This document shows positions 26,701 to 33,980 of a stretch of DNA of 64,000 nt, piece by piece. Both the position numbers and the translations under genes were made by a program. Each line of letters opens with the position of its first letter. Within the stretch, counting starts at the first letter, position 1. The notes beneath the pieces are model-generated. The model was not told the origin of the DNA. It saw only the letters and a program-made list of their open reading frames with translations, and searched no databases. Source of the DNA: Conus ventricosus (Eukaryota > Mollusca > Gastropoda > Neogastropoda > Conidae); contig CM031595.1 of assembly GCA_018398815.1 (NCBI GenBank), positions 42,570,995 through 42,634,994 on the forward strand, written 5' to 3'.

Positions 26701-29700
26701 CTCCATTTATCGAGTGGAAAATTGCCCAGATTTTACATTTTTTTAATTAATAAAAATTAGTGAGCTTGAATCAAATGCTCTAAATTTTCAATTTCTGTTA
26801 AAACTGTTTTGTGCCACAGCTGAGACCATAAAAGTGTTTATTCAAGCAAAACAGATTCATAGATAACAAAGGGAAAAGTAAAAAATAAATGAAAGGCTCA
26901 GTAACAATAAAGTAAACAGGTGAAAGAAAGGAAAAGGAAGGCCAAGCATAAATGCTGAATACTGTACTTTTCCTGAGCAATGAAAGGATTTCAGACAAAA
27001 TGATAAGACACTATGATGGGGTGGGGCATCCAACGATTGTTAACCATGCAACATTTCCTTTCGGGGCATATGGGCATCCTTTCTGCAGCCAGACATCGCT
27101 GTCTTCAAAACAGAACCTGGAATCATGGGGCCCTTCACTTCAAGTGGAAACTCTTTTGGGCAAGGTCAGAAATACCTGATCAGTGTGATTAGGTGATCTT
27201 GATGTTCCTTCCCGTTAGCAGATACAGACCCCCGTCACCATGTGTTCCTCATGTCCCTCTCTTGTCATTGTCCTGACCAGCTTCTACATTGGAAATTGAC
27301 AGGTTTTTTTTTCTTTTGTACCCACATGAAATCTTCAGTACATCCTGAAAAGAAAATTTTAATTGTGAAAAGAAAAAAGTTTGAATCTGAGACAGAAGAC
27401 ACTGAAACCCCACAGATCATTTTCTTTTTTTGTCAAAGACTGTGAAGAAAAAAAGTTTTGAGATTAAAAAATAAGTGAAACCAGAAATCTGTACTAAAGG
27501 CAGATTTGGCAAAGTCCTGGTTTTGAGCCCCAGCCCCAAGCCACTGTCATTGATCAGTGCTACAGACAAAAAAAAAATTTTCTTTGTGAGAGCGCTTTTT
27601 TTGAATCTCAAACTTTTTTTTTCAGTCTTAGACAAAAAGAAGAAAATTATCTGTGGGTTTCAGTTTTCTTCTGTCTCAGATTCAAACTCGTTTATTTTCA
27701 CAATTAAAAATTTTCTTTTCAGATTACTGAAGAATTTCATGTGGATACAAAAAAAAAGCTACATTTCCTAAACCACGAATGCATTCTTCGAAATTCTATT
27801 CGACTTGCTTTCACAGACCTGTTTACCCTTACAATTTCACATAATTAATACGGAAAAAAAAGAAAAAAAATTACGGAATCAAAGGCACAAAAAAATATTT
27901 GGGGGAAAAAAAAAGAAAATTGTTTAAACACAAGTTTCATCTGGTACCGTTTCGGTGAAAAGCATTAAGTAGAAAACTTCCCGCACACCTAGCATCTTTA
28001 CTTTATCAAAGATGGCAACAGAGCGGTCTTTACGCGCCAACGGCTGGCTCCCTTTCCCAAAATTTTCAAAGTTGTGAAAGTATTGCGATTAGAAAATCAC
28101 ATTTTTTTTTTTTTCTTTTAATTACAGGTTTTTTTCCGAGATATTACAGGTACATGGGAAATTTGGGATAAACAGGTCTGTGTTCAAGACTGTATCGTTT
28201 TCATGCACAAAATATCCAGCCTTCCCGATATTCAAACGAGGTCAATAGTTTTGGCCAGTCTCTGTTAAGTTTCCAGCATTTTTTAAAAAAGAAACTGGCA
28301 AAGACAAAACTTTGTTCGGACCGGTGCATTTTATGCTCTTGAGGACTCCTTGTTGCACTAGGAAAATAAAGACCTGGGGTTCAAAGGCAAAACCACCCAT
28401 CCTTTTCAGCCAGTTGTGTTCTTGAAACAGACACACATAGCCATGCACCTGCACATGCGTGTGCACACATACTCACACCTTTGGGTGGGCACAGCTGTAT
28501 GTGTACAGCAAGTTGCTTTTCGCTGTCCCCTTTTACTTCAAAGGGGAAAAACAATGACGACTTGAAGACATGGCTTGGGACATTCGTGAGGAGTGATTAG
28601 CCAATCCCATGATGGACTCGTTTTCATCTAAAAGCATCCAACAATCCCCTCTCTAATTGTTAAATGCATTTTTCCCGTTGCTAATGCATACAGGATGCAG
28701 GGATGGTTATTTGGGGATCCCTGGGTAACATGTAAATAGTAGATTTTGTTTTGTTTTTTGCAGAAGAGGGCTTCTTTTTTTTTAGCAGTAACAGCACTGG
28801 AAAGGTCCTCGAGTGGGCGGCTGGTGTTGCTTAGTAATGTTGTTTGCAACATTTAAATGGTTCATTCCTCAGTAGGCTGTAAACATGACTCCATTTGTGT
28901 GCAGACTGTATTCCGTGAGAAGATGCTGTGGGACTTCCTGACAGTGCGATGCAGGTGTTGGTGCACAAGTCGCACGACTTACTACAGGAGGAGGTGGTGT
29001 GTCACTGTCTACAATATGGCTCATTGTGACTTTGATCTGTTCTACACCAAATTCCTGCCCCATTTCCTCCAGTCCATGGACGGCCTGGATGACAACCAAA
29101 GGACAGTCTTGGCCCAAACTTCAAGATGGAAAAGGTGGGATTTATGATCATTTTTCATAGTTCAGTCTACAGGTTGATAGTTTCAACTGGTTGATTAAAA
29201 CTTCAAGATAGAAAAGGTGGATTTGCATGATCATTTTTCATAGTTCAGTCTACAGGGTTTATAGTTTCAACTGGTTGATTAAAACTTCAGGTTAGAAAGG
29301 TGGGATGTTGCATGATCAGTTTTCCCTCGTTCAGTCTACAGATAAAATGTTTCAACTGGTTGATAGTTTCAACTTGTCGATTAACACTTCAAGATAGAAA
29401 AGGTGGGATATTGCATGATCAGTTTTCGTAATTCAGTCAACACGTAGATTGTTTCAACTGGTTGATTTATTGGGGGTATGTGTAGGCATGTGTTAGAAAG
29501 TGAGCAAAAATGTTTGTGCATGCAATTGTGAGCATATAAAATGAGTTGTTTGTGCATACATGAAAGTAAAATTGTGGGTATGCTGTGCGAGGAGCCTAAG
29601 TGGGCACAGTAGTAGGCATGTGAGAGAATGAGCAAACAAATTAAAATATATGTGCCAGAGACAGGAAACGTGTAGACTAAACGTGCCAACCAGAAATCAG

Positions 29701-31893
29701 GGTTAGATTTAGGTTTTGGTTCATAATAATAGTAGATTACCACATGCCAGTAATGTGTGCCGTCTTTAGTATGTGTGTGTAAATCTTTCCTATGCAACTA
29801 ATAAAGTCTTACTCTTCACGGTTACATAAGGACACGCCATAGTTTGCCTCTTCTTGGTTAGACAATATCAGGATACATTTTGTCTAGAAAGCTGGTTTTA
29901 TTTTGTGGTCTCAGCACAAGTGTACATTTTCTCATGTTAAAATTGATCATTGACTGGAAGACATTATTTTGAAAATCACACTAAATATACTGACTTCCAT
30001 AAAAAACGCGAAAACAAAACAAGCTGAAGGTTGGGGGTGAATTTTATTGGTCACAATTGTACAGAGTGGAAGCGAGAATTCAACGTGATTTGATTCATTA
30101 CACCGGTAATTTGTGAAAATGTCATCAGCAATATGTCTTTTGTGTGGAAAATCCAAGGTCACGTGACAAACCAGCTTGAAGTCCTAATACCGTGTGTGGC
30201 CACCATTTGCGTTGACAACTGCTTGACACCTGCGGCTCATTGAGTGGACCAGGTGGTTGATGCGTCCCCTTGGCACACCAGCCCACACATGGACGATGGC
30301 CTGGTGAAGTTGAGCCGCTGTTGCTGGTCGTGGACGCAGGAGGTCCAACCGTCTGCCAAGTTCATCCCAAAAATGTTCTATTGGGTTTAAATCGGGACTG
30401 AGGGCTGGCCAGGGCAGCACATTGACGTTATGCTGAAGAAATTGCTGGGTGGCCCTGGCGGTGTGTGGTCTTGCATTGTCCTGTTGGAATGTCCAGTTTG
30501 GGTGTTGCGCAAAAAAAGGATCGACATGGGGTCTGAGCACCTGGTTGATGTAGTGCTGTGCATTGACACCCTGTCAGCGACCAGGACCAATGTTCTGAAA
30601 GATGACTGGTCCTATGGCATGGTTAATGCCAATTGCACCCCAAATCATAACGTTCAGGCCTCCCCAGGGGTTCCGCTCTACCACACAGGAGTCAGCATAG
30701 CGTTCACCAGGTCGACGCCATATTCTGACATGACTGTCAGCCATGTCAATACAAAAACGGCTCTCATCTGAGAACAGTATGCGTCCCCACTGCTGCCTGC
30801 GCCAGTTGATTCGGGCTTGTGCCCACTGCAGCCTGTCCTGCCGGTGTCTTGGTGTCAGTACTGGACCTCTGTGAGGACGCCTACATGCCAGCCCGTTCTC
30901 CTGAAGATGCCGCCGCATAGTGTTGAGGCTGATTCGTTGCTAGAAATTCCTAGGCACCTGTCGAACAGTGTTAGCGGCTGTTTGCCGCCTGTCCCGCAGA
31001 TGGGTTCGAACAAGATGGCGATCCTCTCTTGGTGTGGTGACCCAAGGACGGCCTGGCCGGGGACGATCATCAGTGGTACCAGTGACTCGCATGCGGTGCT
31101 GCAGACGATAGATGGTTGAGATGTGGACGTTAAAGATGTTGGGGACCTGCCTGGCATCCATACCAGCTTCCAGATGGCCTAGGGCACGATTGCGTTCCTC
31201 TGCTCGTAGTCTTGGCATCTCTGTAGCGCTCAGACGGCAAGTCGTTACCTGAACCTTGTAGCGCGGCTTTATAAAGGCTGCATGCCTGCGTACTTGTCGC
31301 TGGTTAACTTTGCTCTGCACGGTGTGCATGTGCCTCACATGCAGCAACCAGTTTGCCATTTTTGTTGATCCTCCAATGCTGGGAATGATGTGTTGCTCAC
31401 ACAATTTTTTCACTGCATGCGAGTCTTGGACCCAAACAACTTGCCACAATGGTTCAATATTGTATATTCACCCCTTTTCACCCGAAAAATAGCCTTTCAG
31501 ATTTTCGCGTTTTTTATGGAAGTCAGTATAGTATTCATTTTTGACCTGTCTGTAGCTCATAGATTTTTTGCCAGTCTAATACAGCCCCAGTTTCACAAAG
31601 CTTTTACATGTTGGAAACCAGAGATGCCACAAACAATTGGCTAAGATGCTATGTTGATCCAAGATGTCTAGATGTGAAGGATTCACAGCATGTTCTAAGG
31701 GTTACAGACACTGGTTAGAGAAATACGATTGTAATCCTATGAATGTGTGTGTTCTCATATTGACCAAATTCGTTTGCACATTACTTTTCAGGATCTCCCT
31801 TCTTTCACACAGAGTGTTCATCGCTTCACAAATGACATTCGCTACTACCGCCAGATAAACAGTAGCTTACCGGCTGGATCCGTCACGTTTTGA
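6424..31893 (+). CDS. XPO6: Exportin-6 gene, 3' half (15 exons seen)
   Basis: XPO6 is a RanGTP-dependent importin-beta-family receptor that exports profilin-actin complexes from the nucleus. I recognised it from ordered exon translations that match the family in sequence and order: YNMA and DNQ motifs near the end, NNWRYFF, LYQSL, SFLQPDI, and a final exon ending in SVTF and a stop. The exons seen add up to roughly 650 codons, about the C-terminal half of an approximately 1,100-residue protein; the N-terminal half lies left of the window. Most exons have GT-AG borders and compatible phases. Many carry one-base indels, chiefly GG shortened to G, so no continuous frame can be read through them. 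Conserved codon sense and intact splice sites argue that the gene is real and that the consensus is faulty; a decayed duplicate is the alternative. The introns are loaded with transposons. Confidence 0.88.
6679..7976 (-). mobile_element. mariner transposon (D,D34D type), inactive
   Basis: A 1,298-bp element bounded by TA on both sides (6,677-6,678 and 7,977-7,978). Terminal inverted repeats begin CGAGGGCCACCCCATAAGTT and are nearly identical at both ends. Length, TA duplication and the transposase on the minus strand are standard for mariner. It sits in the XPO6 intron, opposite to the gene. Confidence 0.93.
6740..7829 (-). pseudogene. mariner transposase pseudogene with catalytic Asp to Asn
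   Basis: Transposase cuts and pastes the element. The N-terminal DNA-binding part is at about 7,600-7,829, then a TGDET block with the first catalytic aspartate near 7,310. The second block reads HHNNASAHT at about 7,030-7,056 where the family has HHDN, so the second catalytic residue is asparagine. The third, in SPDLAPCD, follows with exactly 34 residues between. Several frame breaks also exist. The protein ends around YFEKMG. The start was chosen at MDDKGN, the usual mariner position. Confidence 0.85.
7980..8930. other. XPO6 intron, no gene seen
   Basis: AT-rich intronic sequence between the mariner and a CA microsatellite. Short open frames here have no recognisable domain. Confidence 0.5.
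8943..9139. repeat. (CA)n and (CCACA)n microsatellite
   Basis: Almost 200 bases of CA dinucleotide with an interior block of CCACA-type pentamers at about 9,050-9,090. It produces long spurious Thr-His and Cys-Val reading frames on the two strands. Confidence 0.95.
9184..9884 (-). mobile_element. piggyBac-like element, 5' fragment
   Basis: On the minus strand the right edge abuts a TTAA at 9,885-9,888, the piggyBac target site. Inside it lies a palindromic CCGCTATAGCGG motif. A reading frame follows with an acidic serine-rich stretch (DGDSEFSPSEESE) and HTPLGFFDQI, which resembles the N-terminal part of piggyBac transposases. The catalytic core is absent: the frame ends beside the CA microsatellite. 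I identify it from the target site and the acidic N-terminus, so the class is likely but not proven. Confidence 0.5.
9889..10388. other. XPO6 intron, no gene seen
   Basis: AT-rich intronic sequence leading to the ATGCAG acceptor at 10,388. Nothing recognisable. Confidence 0.5.
10389..10480 (+). CDS. XPO6: XPO6 exon (FLRQSLEVVAK segment), one-base deletion
   Basis: The exon follows ATGCAG and ends before GTAAGT. It begins in phase 0 with SETEWQHFLRQSLEVVAK, a strong family match. After that lysine the frame is lost because one G is missing at about 10,442 (a GG read as G). Beyond it, the shifted frame again gives family-like residues up to the donor. With one base restored the length is a multiple of three and the end phase agrees with the next exon. 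Confidence 0.87.
10698..11516. repeat. Inverted-repeat unit flanked by 186-bp direct repeats
   Basis: The segments 10,698-10,883 and 11,331-11,516 are 186-base direct repeats differing at about three positions. Between them, 10,890-11,077 and 11,143-11,330 are 188-base inverted copies with about one mismatch, around a 65-base spacer. The arms contain AAGAAAAAGAAACACCCGA at the outer end and TAATTTACCTCTGTTCAGG at the inner end. No transposase is present. Two mirror-image open frames in the arms are shadows. It could be a foldback element with an unusually long target duplication, or an assembly join of two haplotypes. Confidence 0.9.
11650..11881 (+). CDS. XPO6: XPO6 exon (LRDLSSLLQALGRLADHFIG segment), one-base deletion
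   Basis: The acceptor is TCCACAG and the donor GTACAT. The first part reads an EAYFGLEKYVTNGG-like stretch ending in LNIS. One missing G near 11,742 shifts the frame into a stop at 11,776-11,778. The other frame then continues as LRDLSSLLQALGRLADHF to the donor, very close to the vertebrate protein. It ends on two bases of an arginine codon completed by the next exon. Confidence 0.9.
12479..12998 (-). mobile_element. tRNA-headed SINE, short copy
   Basis: On the minus strand it begins near 12,998 with a tRNA-like head (TGGCGAAGTGGTTA A-box-like, then GGTTTGATTCC B-box-like) and ends in an A tail, seen as T at 12,479-12,498. It shares head and 3' part with the copies at 46,456 and 58,646 but lacks about 310 bases of their middle. 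Flanks show only an approximate duplication containing TCAAC and ATCTTT. Confidence 0.85.
13109..13201 (+). CDS. XPO6: XPO6 exon (LVQVVSYGSRVKLFEV segment)
   Basis: The acceptor is TTTCAG and the donor GTAAGT. The first base completes an arginine codon split with the previous exon. The frame is open throughout with LVQVVSYGSRVKLFEV, matching the RLVKVTLYGS region of the family. It ends on GT, so the next exon supplies the third base of a valine. No indel is seen. Confidence 0.87.
13713..13861 (+). CDS. XPO6: XPO6 exon (HAQAMAAIKAFAHWL segment), two one-base deletions
   Basis: The acceptor is TTTTCAG and the donor GTAAAC. It starts VHAQAMAAIKAFAHWLLQLY, a good match to the family's DVHAQSLAALQAYSHWL region. 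Two contractions break the frame: AAA to AA near 13,788 and GG to G near 13,830. Between and after them the other frames give EKDQFYTMIVTL and ESVAPLIKKQ, which align in order and spacing with the family. Confidence 0.86.
13862..15633. other. XPO6 intron, no gene seen
   Basis: AT-rich. Open frames at 14,140-14,439 (minus) and 14,616-14,897 (plus) carry no recognisable domain. A T-run with an AG at 14,768-14,787 imitates an acceptor but is not followed by an XPO6-like sequence. Confidence 0.5.
15634..15795 (+). CDS. XPO6: XPO6 exon (LLLS-TTVRPAFL segment), right border uncertain
   Basis: The acceptor is inferred as CTCTTTGGAG just before GTG. The previous exon ends in phase 0, and this start gives VPEGG then LLLSVKTTVRPAFLLAV, matching the family's LLVSLATTVRPVFL. 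The frame then shifts, and the second frame continues with RLFDHVPQL and further similar residues. I could not place the donor firmly; a GTAGAT near 15,793 is the best candidate. At least two indels are present. Confidence 0.75.
15796..17276. other. XPO6 intron with a degenerate hammerhead-like core
   Basis: No gene seen. At 16,098-16,123 on the minus strand a CTG-AAGA-like box, a GACC/GGTC stem and GAAA resemble a worn hammerhead ribozyme core. A GGG-TATATG-rich stretch occupies 16,600-16,800, and a CA-rich stretch 17,090-17,190. Confidence 0.4.
17277..17413 (+). CDS. XPO6: XPO6 exon (LLSHYLLLP-PGIS segment)
   Basis: A TTTCAG acceptor lies at 17,271-17,276; another at 17,264-17,269 is possible. 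The donor is GTAAAC after 17,413. The translation LLSHYLLLPRPGISEKEQDW matches the family's RALSNILLLPWPNLPENEQQW. Near 17,360-17,400 the frame slips, and LAKDFIASM in another frame fits the expected continuation. The short stretch that follows in relatives was not found before the next exon; it may be a small missed exon. Confidence 0.78.
17414..19501. other. XPO6 intron, possibly hiding one small exon
   Basis: Relatives have about 15 to 20 residues between the neighbouring exons that I did not find here. Otherwise AT-rich and without recognisable features. An open frame at 17,785-17,997 has no known domain. Confidence 0.4.
19502..19655 (+). CDS. XPO6: XPO6 exon (KQLLYQSLTPIIQTTLASF segment), one-base insertion
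   Basis: The acceptor AACTAG sits behind a T-rich tract and the donor is GTAAAT. The frame first reads VLRVCQDWIESVAG, then an extra G (GG written GGG near 19,562) gives a stop. The neighbouring frame continues ETVRTKQLLYQSLTPIIQ to the donor. This matches the NISGES-KSRQICYQSL region of the family. It is one of only two clear insertions among the indels. Confidence 0.87.
20385..20478 (+). CDS. XPO6: XPO6 exon (GQMGVPF segment)
   Basis: The acceptor TTGAG follows a long T-rich tract and the donor is GTAGGA. Pieces in two frames read IVDDIMGF, LALQVGQMGVPF and a short C-terminal part, matching the DEMLSFFL and VQMGVPF stretch. The T run near 20,406-20,410 and a site near 20,455 break the frame. 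It ends on AG, so the next exon completes an arginine. Confidence 0.78.
20479..22460. other. XPO6 intron, no gene seen
   Basis: AT-rich with T and A runs. Open frames on the minus strand at 20,973-21,467 and 21,514-21,873 are lysine- and serine-rich and show no domain. Confidence 0.5.
22461..22519 (+). CDS. XPO6: XPO6 exon (AETIQKETGVAFRVIEK segment), one-base deletion
   Basis: The acceptor is TTGGTGCAG and the donor GTGAGT. The first codons read REQL together with the previous exon. One G is missing near 22,470 (TTGGCA written TTGCA), after which AETIQKETGVAFRVIEK runs to the donor. This aligns with REQLAESILHEGSTGCRVVEK of the family. Short but unambiguous in context. Confidence 0.82.
22520..23706. 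other. XPO6 intron, no gene seen
   Basis: AT-rich intronic sequence up to the left end of the zinc-finger DNA transposon. Nothing recognisable. Confidence 0.5.
23707..25122 (+). mobile_element. Unclassified DNA transposon with zinc-finger ORF (copy A)
   Basis: The ends are inverted copies of CAGGGCTTAAAAC, flanked by TCT on both sides (23,704-23,706 and 25,123-25,125). Inside are a 29-base A run, a small zinc-finger reading frame and, near the right end, a GGGGG-AGCATG-CCCCC hairpin at about 25,058-25,075. No transposase is visible in 1,416 bases, so it is probably non-autonomous. It matches the plan of the element at 38,937-40,771. The superfamily is unresolved. Confidence 0.75.
23911..24494 (+). 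CDS. Zinc-finger protein of the DNA transposon, one frame break
   Basis: Start ATG at 23,911 (MAEPAVIVHAGRSF). A tryptophan-rich KWKWEWTLQK stretch leads to a C-x-C and GGRGKKALDHIRSAKHV, which resembles the small CxxC...H...H finger found at the N-terminus of some transposases. The frame shifts once near 24,055-24,065, so the finger and the following lysine/glutamate-rich tail (to the stop at 24,492-24,494) lie in another frame. The tail repeats the motif SKKVD. A nucleic-acid-binding role is inferred only from the finger. No enzyme domain is seen. Confidence 0.5.
25485..25594 (+). CDS. XPO6: XPO6 exon (FLKLLEL-EPGQ-ICMEQIYPIF segment)
   Basis: The acceptor is TTGACAG and the donor GTAAGC. 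The first base completes a lysine codon. FLKLLELIGVEPGQ and INICMEQIYPIF match the family's FLKILQVVVQEPGQ and IALCMEQVYPII. The middle reads poorly in this frame, as if several one-base contractions had cancelled out. The T run near the end is probably one base too long, since the next exon needs phase 0. Confidence 0.85.
25595..26203. other. XPO6 intron, no gene seen
   Basis: AT-rich intron between two well-supported exons; contains T-runs only. Confidence 0.55.
26204..26357 (+). CDS. XPO6: XPO6 exon (IDNNWRYFFRNNVL segment), three indels
   Basis: The acceptor is CTGAAACAG and the donor GTAGTG. IDNNWRYFFRNNVL is an excellent match to the family's LHHNWRYFFKSTVL. An extra G at about 26,216 and two missing G residues (near 26,252 and 26,297) scatter the exon over three frames. 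Each piece matches in order, and the last runs EHIDEFWAIF to the donor. Confidence 0.88.
26358..27074. other. XPO6 intron, no gene seen
   Basis: AT-rich with GAAA-type runs that give lysine-rich frames. No domain. The right border is uncertain because the acceptor of the next exon was not located. Confidence 0.45.
27075..27164 (+). CDS. XPO6: XPO6 exon (SFLQPDIAVFKQNLES segment), left border uncertain
   Basis: SFLQPDIAVF and KQNLES match the family's SFLQPDIHLFKQNLF almost residue for residue, split by one extra A in an A run at about 27,106. I could not find a convincing acceptor, so the start is approximate. The end is taken as CAAG before GTCAGA, where the following exon needs phase 0. 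Confidence 0.75.
27346..27722. repeat. Long imperfect inverted repeat (hairpin)
   Basis: The arm at 27,346-27,475 recurs inverted at 27,603-27,722, sharing for example AGTTTGAATCTGAGACAGAA. A spacer of about 127 bases separates the arms. It lies in the XPO6 intron ahead of the exon at 28,905. No transposase and no clear target duplication. It may be a MITE-like foldback. Confidence 0.85.
27723..28904. other. XPO6 intron, no gene seen
   Basis: AT-rich with A-runs near 27,850-27,920. No recognisable feature before the GTGCAG acceptor. Confidence 0.5.
28905..29134 (+). CDS. XPO6: XPO6 exon (QVLVHKSHDLLQEE / YNMA segment), four deletions
   Basis: The acceptor is GTGCAG and the donor GTGGGA. VFREKMLWDFLTV, QVLVHKSHDLLQEE, VYNMAHCDFDLFY, then FLPHFLQSMDGLDDNQ follow one another in different frames and match the family closely. 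The breaks fall at three GG sites (about 28,948, 28,999 and 29,011) and one A run near 29,118. The last codons and the donor begin a downstream minisatellite. Confidence 0.92.
29116..29466 (+). repeat. Minisatellite copying the XPO6 exon end and donor
   Basis: Four units of about 81 to 102 bases start at about 29,116, 29,197, 29,281 and 29,383. Each begins AAACTTCAAGAT-like, contains AAAAGGTGGG, then TGATCA and TTTCAACTGGTTGAT. The first unit includes the last codons of the exon and its GTGGGA donor, so later units carry decoy donor sites. Confidence 0.88.
29988..31528 (-). mobile_element. Tc1-like transposon (D,D34E type)
   Basis: A 1,541-bp element flanked by TA (29,986-29,987 and 31,529-31,530). 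Terminal inverted repeats share TACTGACTTCCATAAAAAAC and a few further bases. The transposase lies on the minus strand in one frame. Sits in the last XPO6 intron, opposite to the gene. Compared with its surroundings it is remarkably free of frameshifts. Confidence 0.93.
30184..31218 (-). pseudogene. Tc1 transposase, one frame with two nonsense codons
   Basis: Start MPRLRAEERN at 31,218, end at 30,184: 344 residues, the usual Tc1 length. The helix-turn-helix region includes RLQHRMRVTGTTDDRPRPGR. FSDESRF holds the first catalytic aspartate, QQDNARPHTA the second, and SPDLNPIEHFWDEL the glutamate, so the DDE triad is present. TAG at 30,940-30,942 and TGA at 30,571-30,573 interrupt an otherwise continuous frame. 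An upstream frame to 31,449 is also open but lies outside the family's usual protein. Confidence 0.92.
31792..31893 (+). CDS. XPO6: XPO6 terminal exon with stop
   Basis: The acceptor is CTTTTCAG. The frame is open for 33 codons, starting DLPSFTQSVHRFTNDIRYYR and closing with SVTF and TGA at 31,891-31,893. This is the family's C-terminus, whose vertebrate form ends in GTVKL. No indel is seen. The region behind it is taken as 3' UTR; one AATAAA lies at 33,757-33,762, but I cannot say it is the one used. Confidence 0.92.
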   Translation, partial: DLPSFTQSVHRFTNDIRYYRQINSSLPAGSVTF

Positions 31894-33976
31894 TGCTTGG
31901 CATCTGTCAATTCAGCAAACGCCTTTGTGATGATACCTAATCAAACGCCAGCAAGTGGGAGCACCTCGGTCCCGTGTATTATGGACCTGCCAAAAACGGT
32001 GCAAAACCTACCTCTCCTGTGATGACTTTGCTGCAGAGGCTGGCAAAACCAGAGCGATGATAATCTGTATGCGCAGTATTATCAATAGCTGTGAATGAAA
32101 CTTTCAATGAATGCGCCCAGCTCAGTGTGCGCATGATGTGATGAGCATCATGGTAGACCAAAGCAGTACATTCTAAAGGACAGTGTCTGCACGAAAAGTT
32201 GCAGGCAGTACCCAGATTGCCATATGAGGATGCAGTGCAGAAACACTGATGAAACAGTTGTTGTTAAGTCATAGACTGCATATATCTGAAGGTTAGATCT
32301 TAATGGCACATGAACTCTTTACGAGTCAGTGGTCATCATGTCTAAATGTGTACTTTTCGACTTGTATGCGCTTTTGCTGTTCCATGGAAAGTATTAATAC
32401 ATAAGATGGGACCTTCAAAATTATTTAACTTGTGCTCTACCTAAGAAAGAAAGAAGACAGAGCGAGTCTACGCAAGTGAGAATTCCCATGCTGTGGCAGT
32501 CCTGTATTTTGTTTTGATTGCCTGGTTATGTGTATGGCAGTGTGGGATTGCCTTGGTGTGGCAGTCAAACAGCGTGTATGTTATGTTGATTGACTGCCCA
32601 GTTATCAGAATGTTGGTGTTTACTCAGCAGTTGCCTTATGTGAGATCAGTGATGTATAATAGGGTAAAAGACATTATTTTTGTAAGGAGACTCAACCCTC
32701 GTTTTGGAGATCTATCAGGCTGCTTCTCATGCATAATCCTAGTTTCACAGAGGCTTTTTCTGCAAGTCCTTGTAGAAGGTGATCAATCTTTCTGAAATTT
32801 ATGATTTCATTGGGAATTTAATTAGGTGAATTGGATCCTGTCCTTTAAGAATGGAAGTGCTATAGAAAATAGATGTTCTCAGAATTATTGGAAAAAAAAA
32901 AAAGACAGCATCAGGAATTGCTTTTCATACTTCAAAAGGGAAAATATCTATTGAACAAAGAATTTTGTGGTTTGTGTGCAAGATTAAAGTGTGTGCGTGG
33001 CCAGCTTTTGATGAACATATTAGTATTTGTGTAAGTTTCATATTTATTTCAGGTATTGTGAAAGCATTAACAAGTTCTACTATTTCTAATGCAAGATTAA
33101 GAATCTGAGAAATTGTGGTGACAGATACTGTTTACTGTGCTGCATGTTATGGATTTGAAATCGTACAAAATGGGATTTCTGGGTTTCAATGTGTGCACAC
33201 TTAAGAACTGAGATCTATATTTTTAGAATTTCATTAAGAAAGGCCACTATTTGAATTTTAACCTTCACCTATGTGGGGTGACCAAGACTTCCCTGCTTCA
33301 AGAAAGTTGGCATTCATATTGCCAGAGGATGAGAAAGGAGCAAGACATCAGATTAAGGTCCGTGGTTAGATTCCCACTAGAGATGGCTGTTTTGGAAGAG
33401 ACTGTCTTAGAAGTTCAGATCTGTGCAGACTCCATGGTGGGATAAAAAAACAATCGCATATGCAAAAATCTCGCTAGTGGTGAACTTCAGAGTTCTAGGT
33501 GAAGAATGAAGAGAGAGAAATTTCAACGATGGGGGCAAGTCCATACCTTTTGCAATTTTTTTCTTTACCATACATTCCATGGTGTATTAGTTGCCGCTAA
33601 AAAATTACAGCTAAGCACTCCTAGTAAATACCCATTAATGTCGGTGTCATACACAGCAAATCATTCAGGTGTCATGTTTAAAGATAGCTGGCATATCAGA
33701 TTGATTACGAGAATCATCTGTTCTCCAACCCCACTGTCACAGATGTGTGCCCATGAAATAAATGTGCAGTTTGGAGTATTTGTCATGAAAAAAGTGAAGT
33801 ATTTTAAAGAATGGTTGTCATTTGGCAAGCATGGACAGTTTCTTTATAGACAGCTTAGTAAGAAAACGGATTGCATGTTAACATTACTGATCTTTACTGC
33901 AGGGATAACACTTACTGTTTATCCGTCACCTTGTTGTTACTCTGATTGGACTTCACTTAAGTGGAAAATCTTAATT
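31894..33976. other. Presumed XPO6 3' UTR and intergenic sequence
   Basis: No recognisable gene. Contains one AATAAA at 33,757-33,762. Open frames at 32,493-32,795 and 33,506-33,985 have no domain. The gypsy element begins at its right end. Confidence 0.5.
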
Positions 33977-33980
33977 CTTT

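Noticed and set aside
30940..31449. Tc1 transposase starting at the upstream methionine (31,449)
   Set aside because: The extra 77 residues do not look like the family; the usual start is at 31,218.
6424..31893. Calling XPO6 a pseudogene
   Set aside because: Indels are confined to homopolymers, codon sense is conserved across frames and splice sites are intact; a consensus fault is simpler, though not proven.
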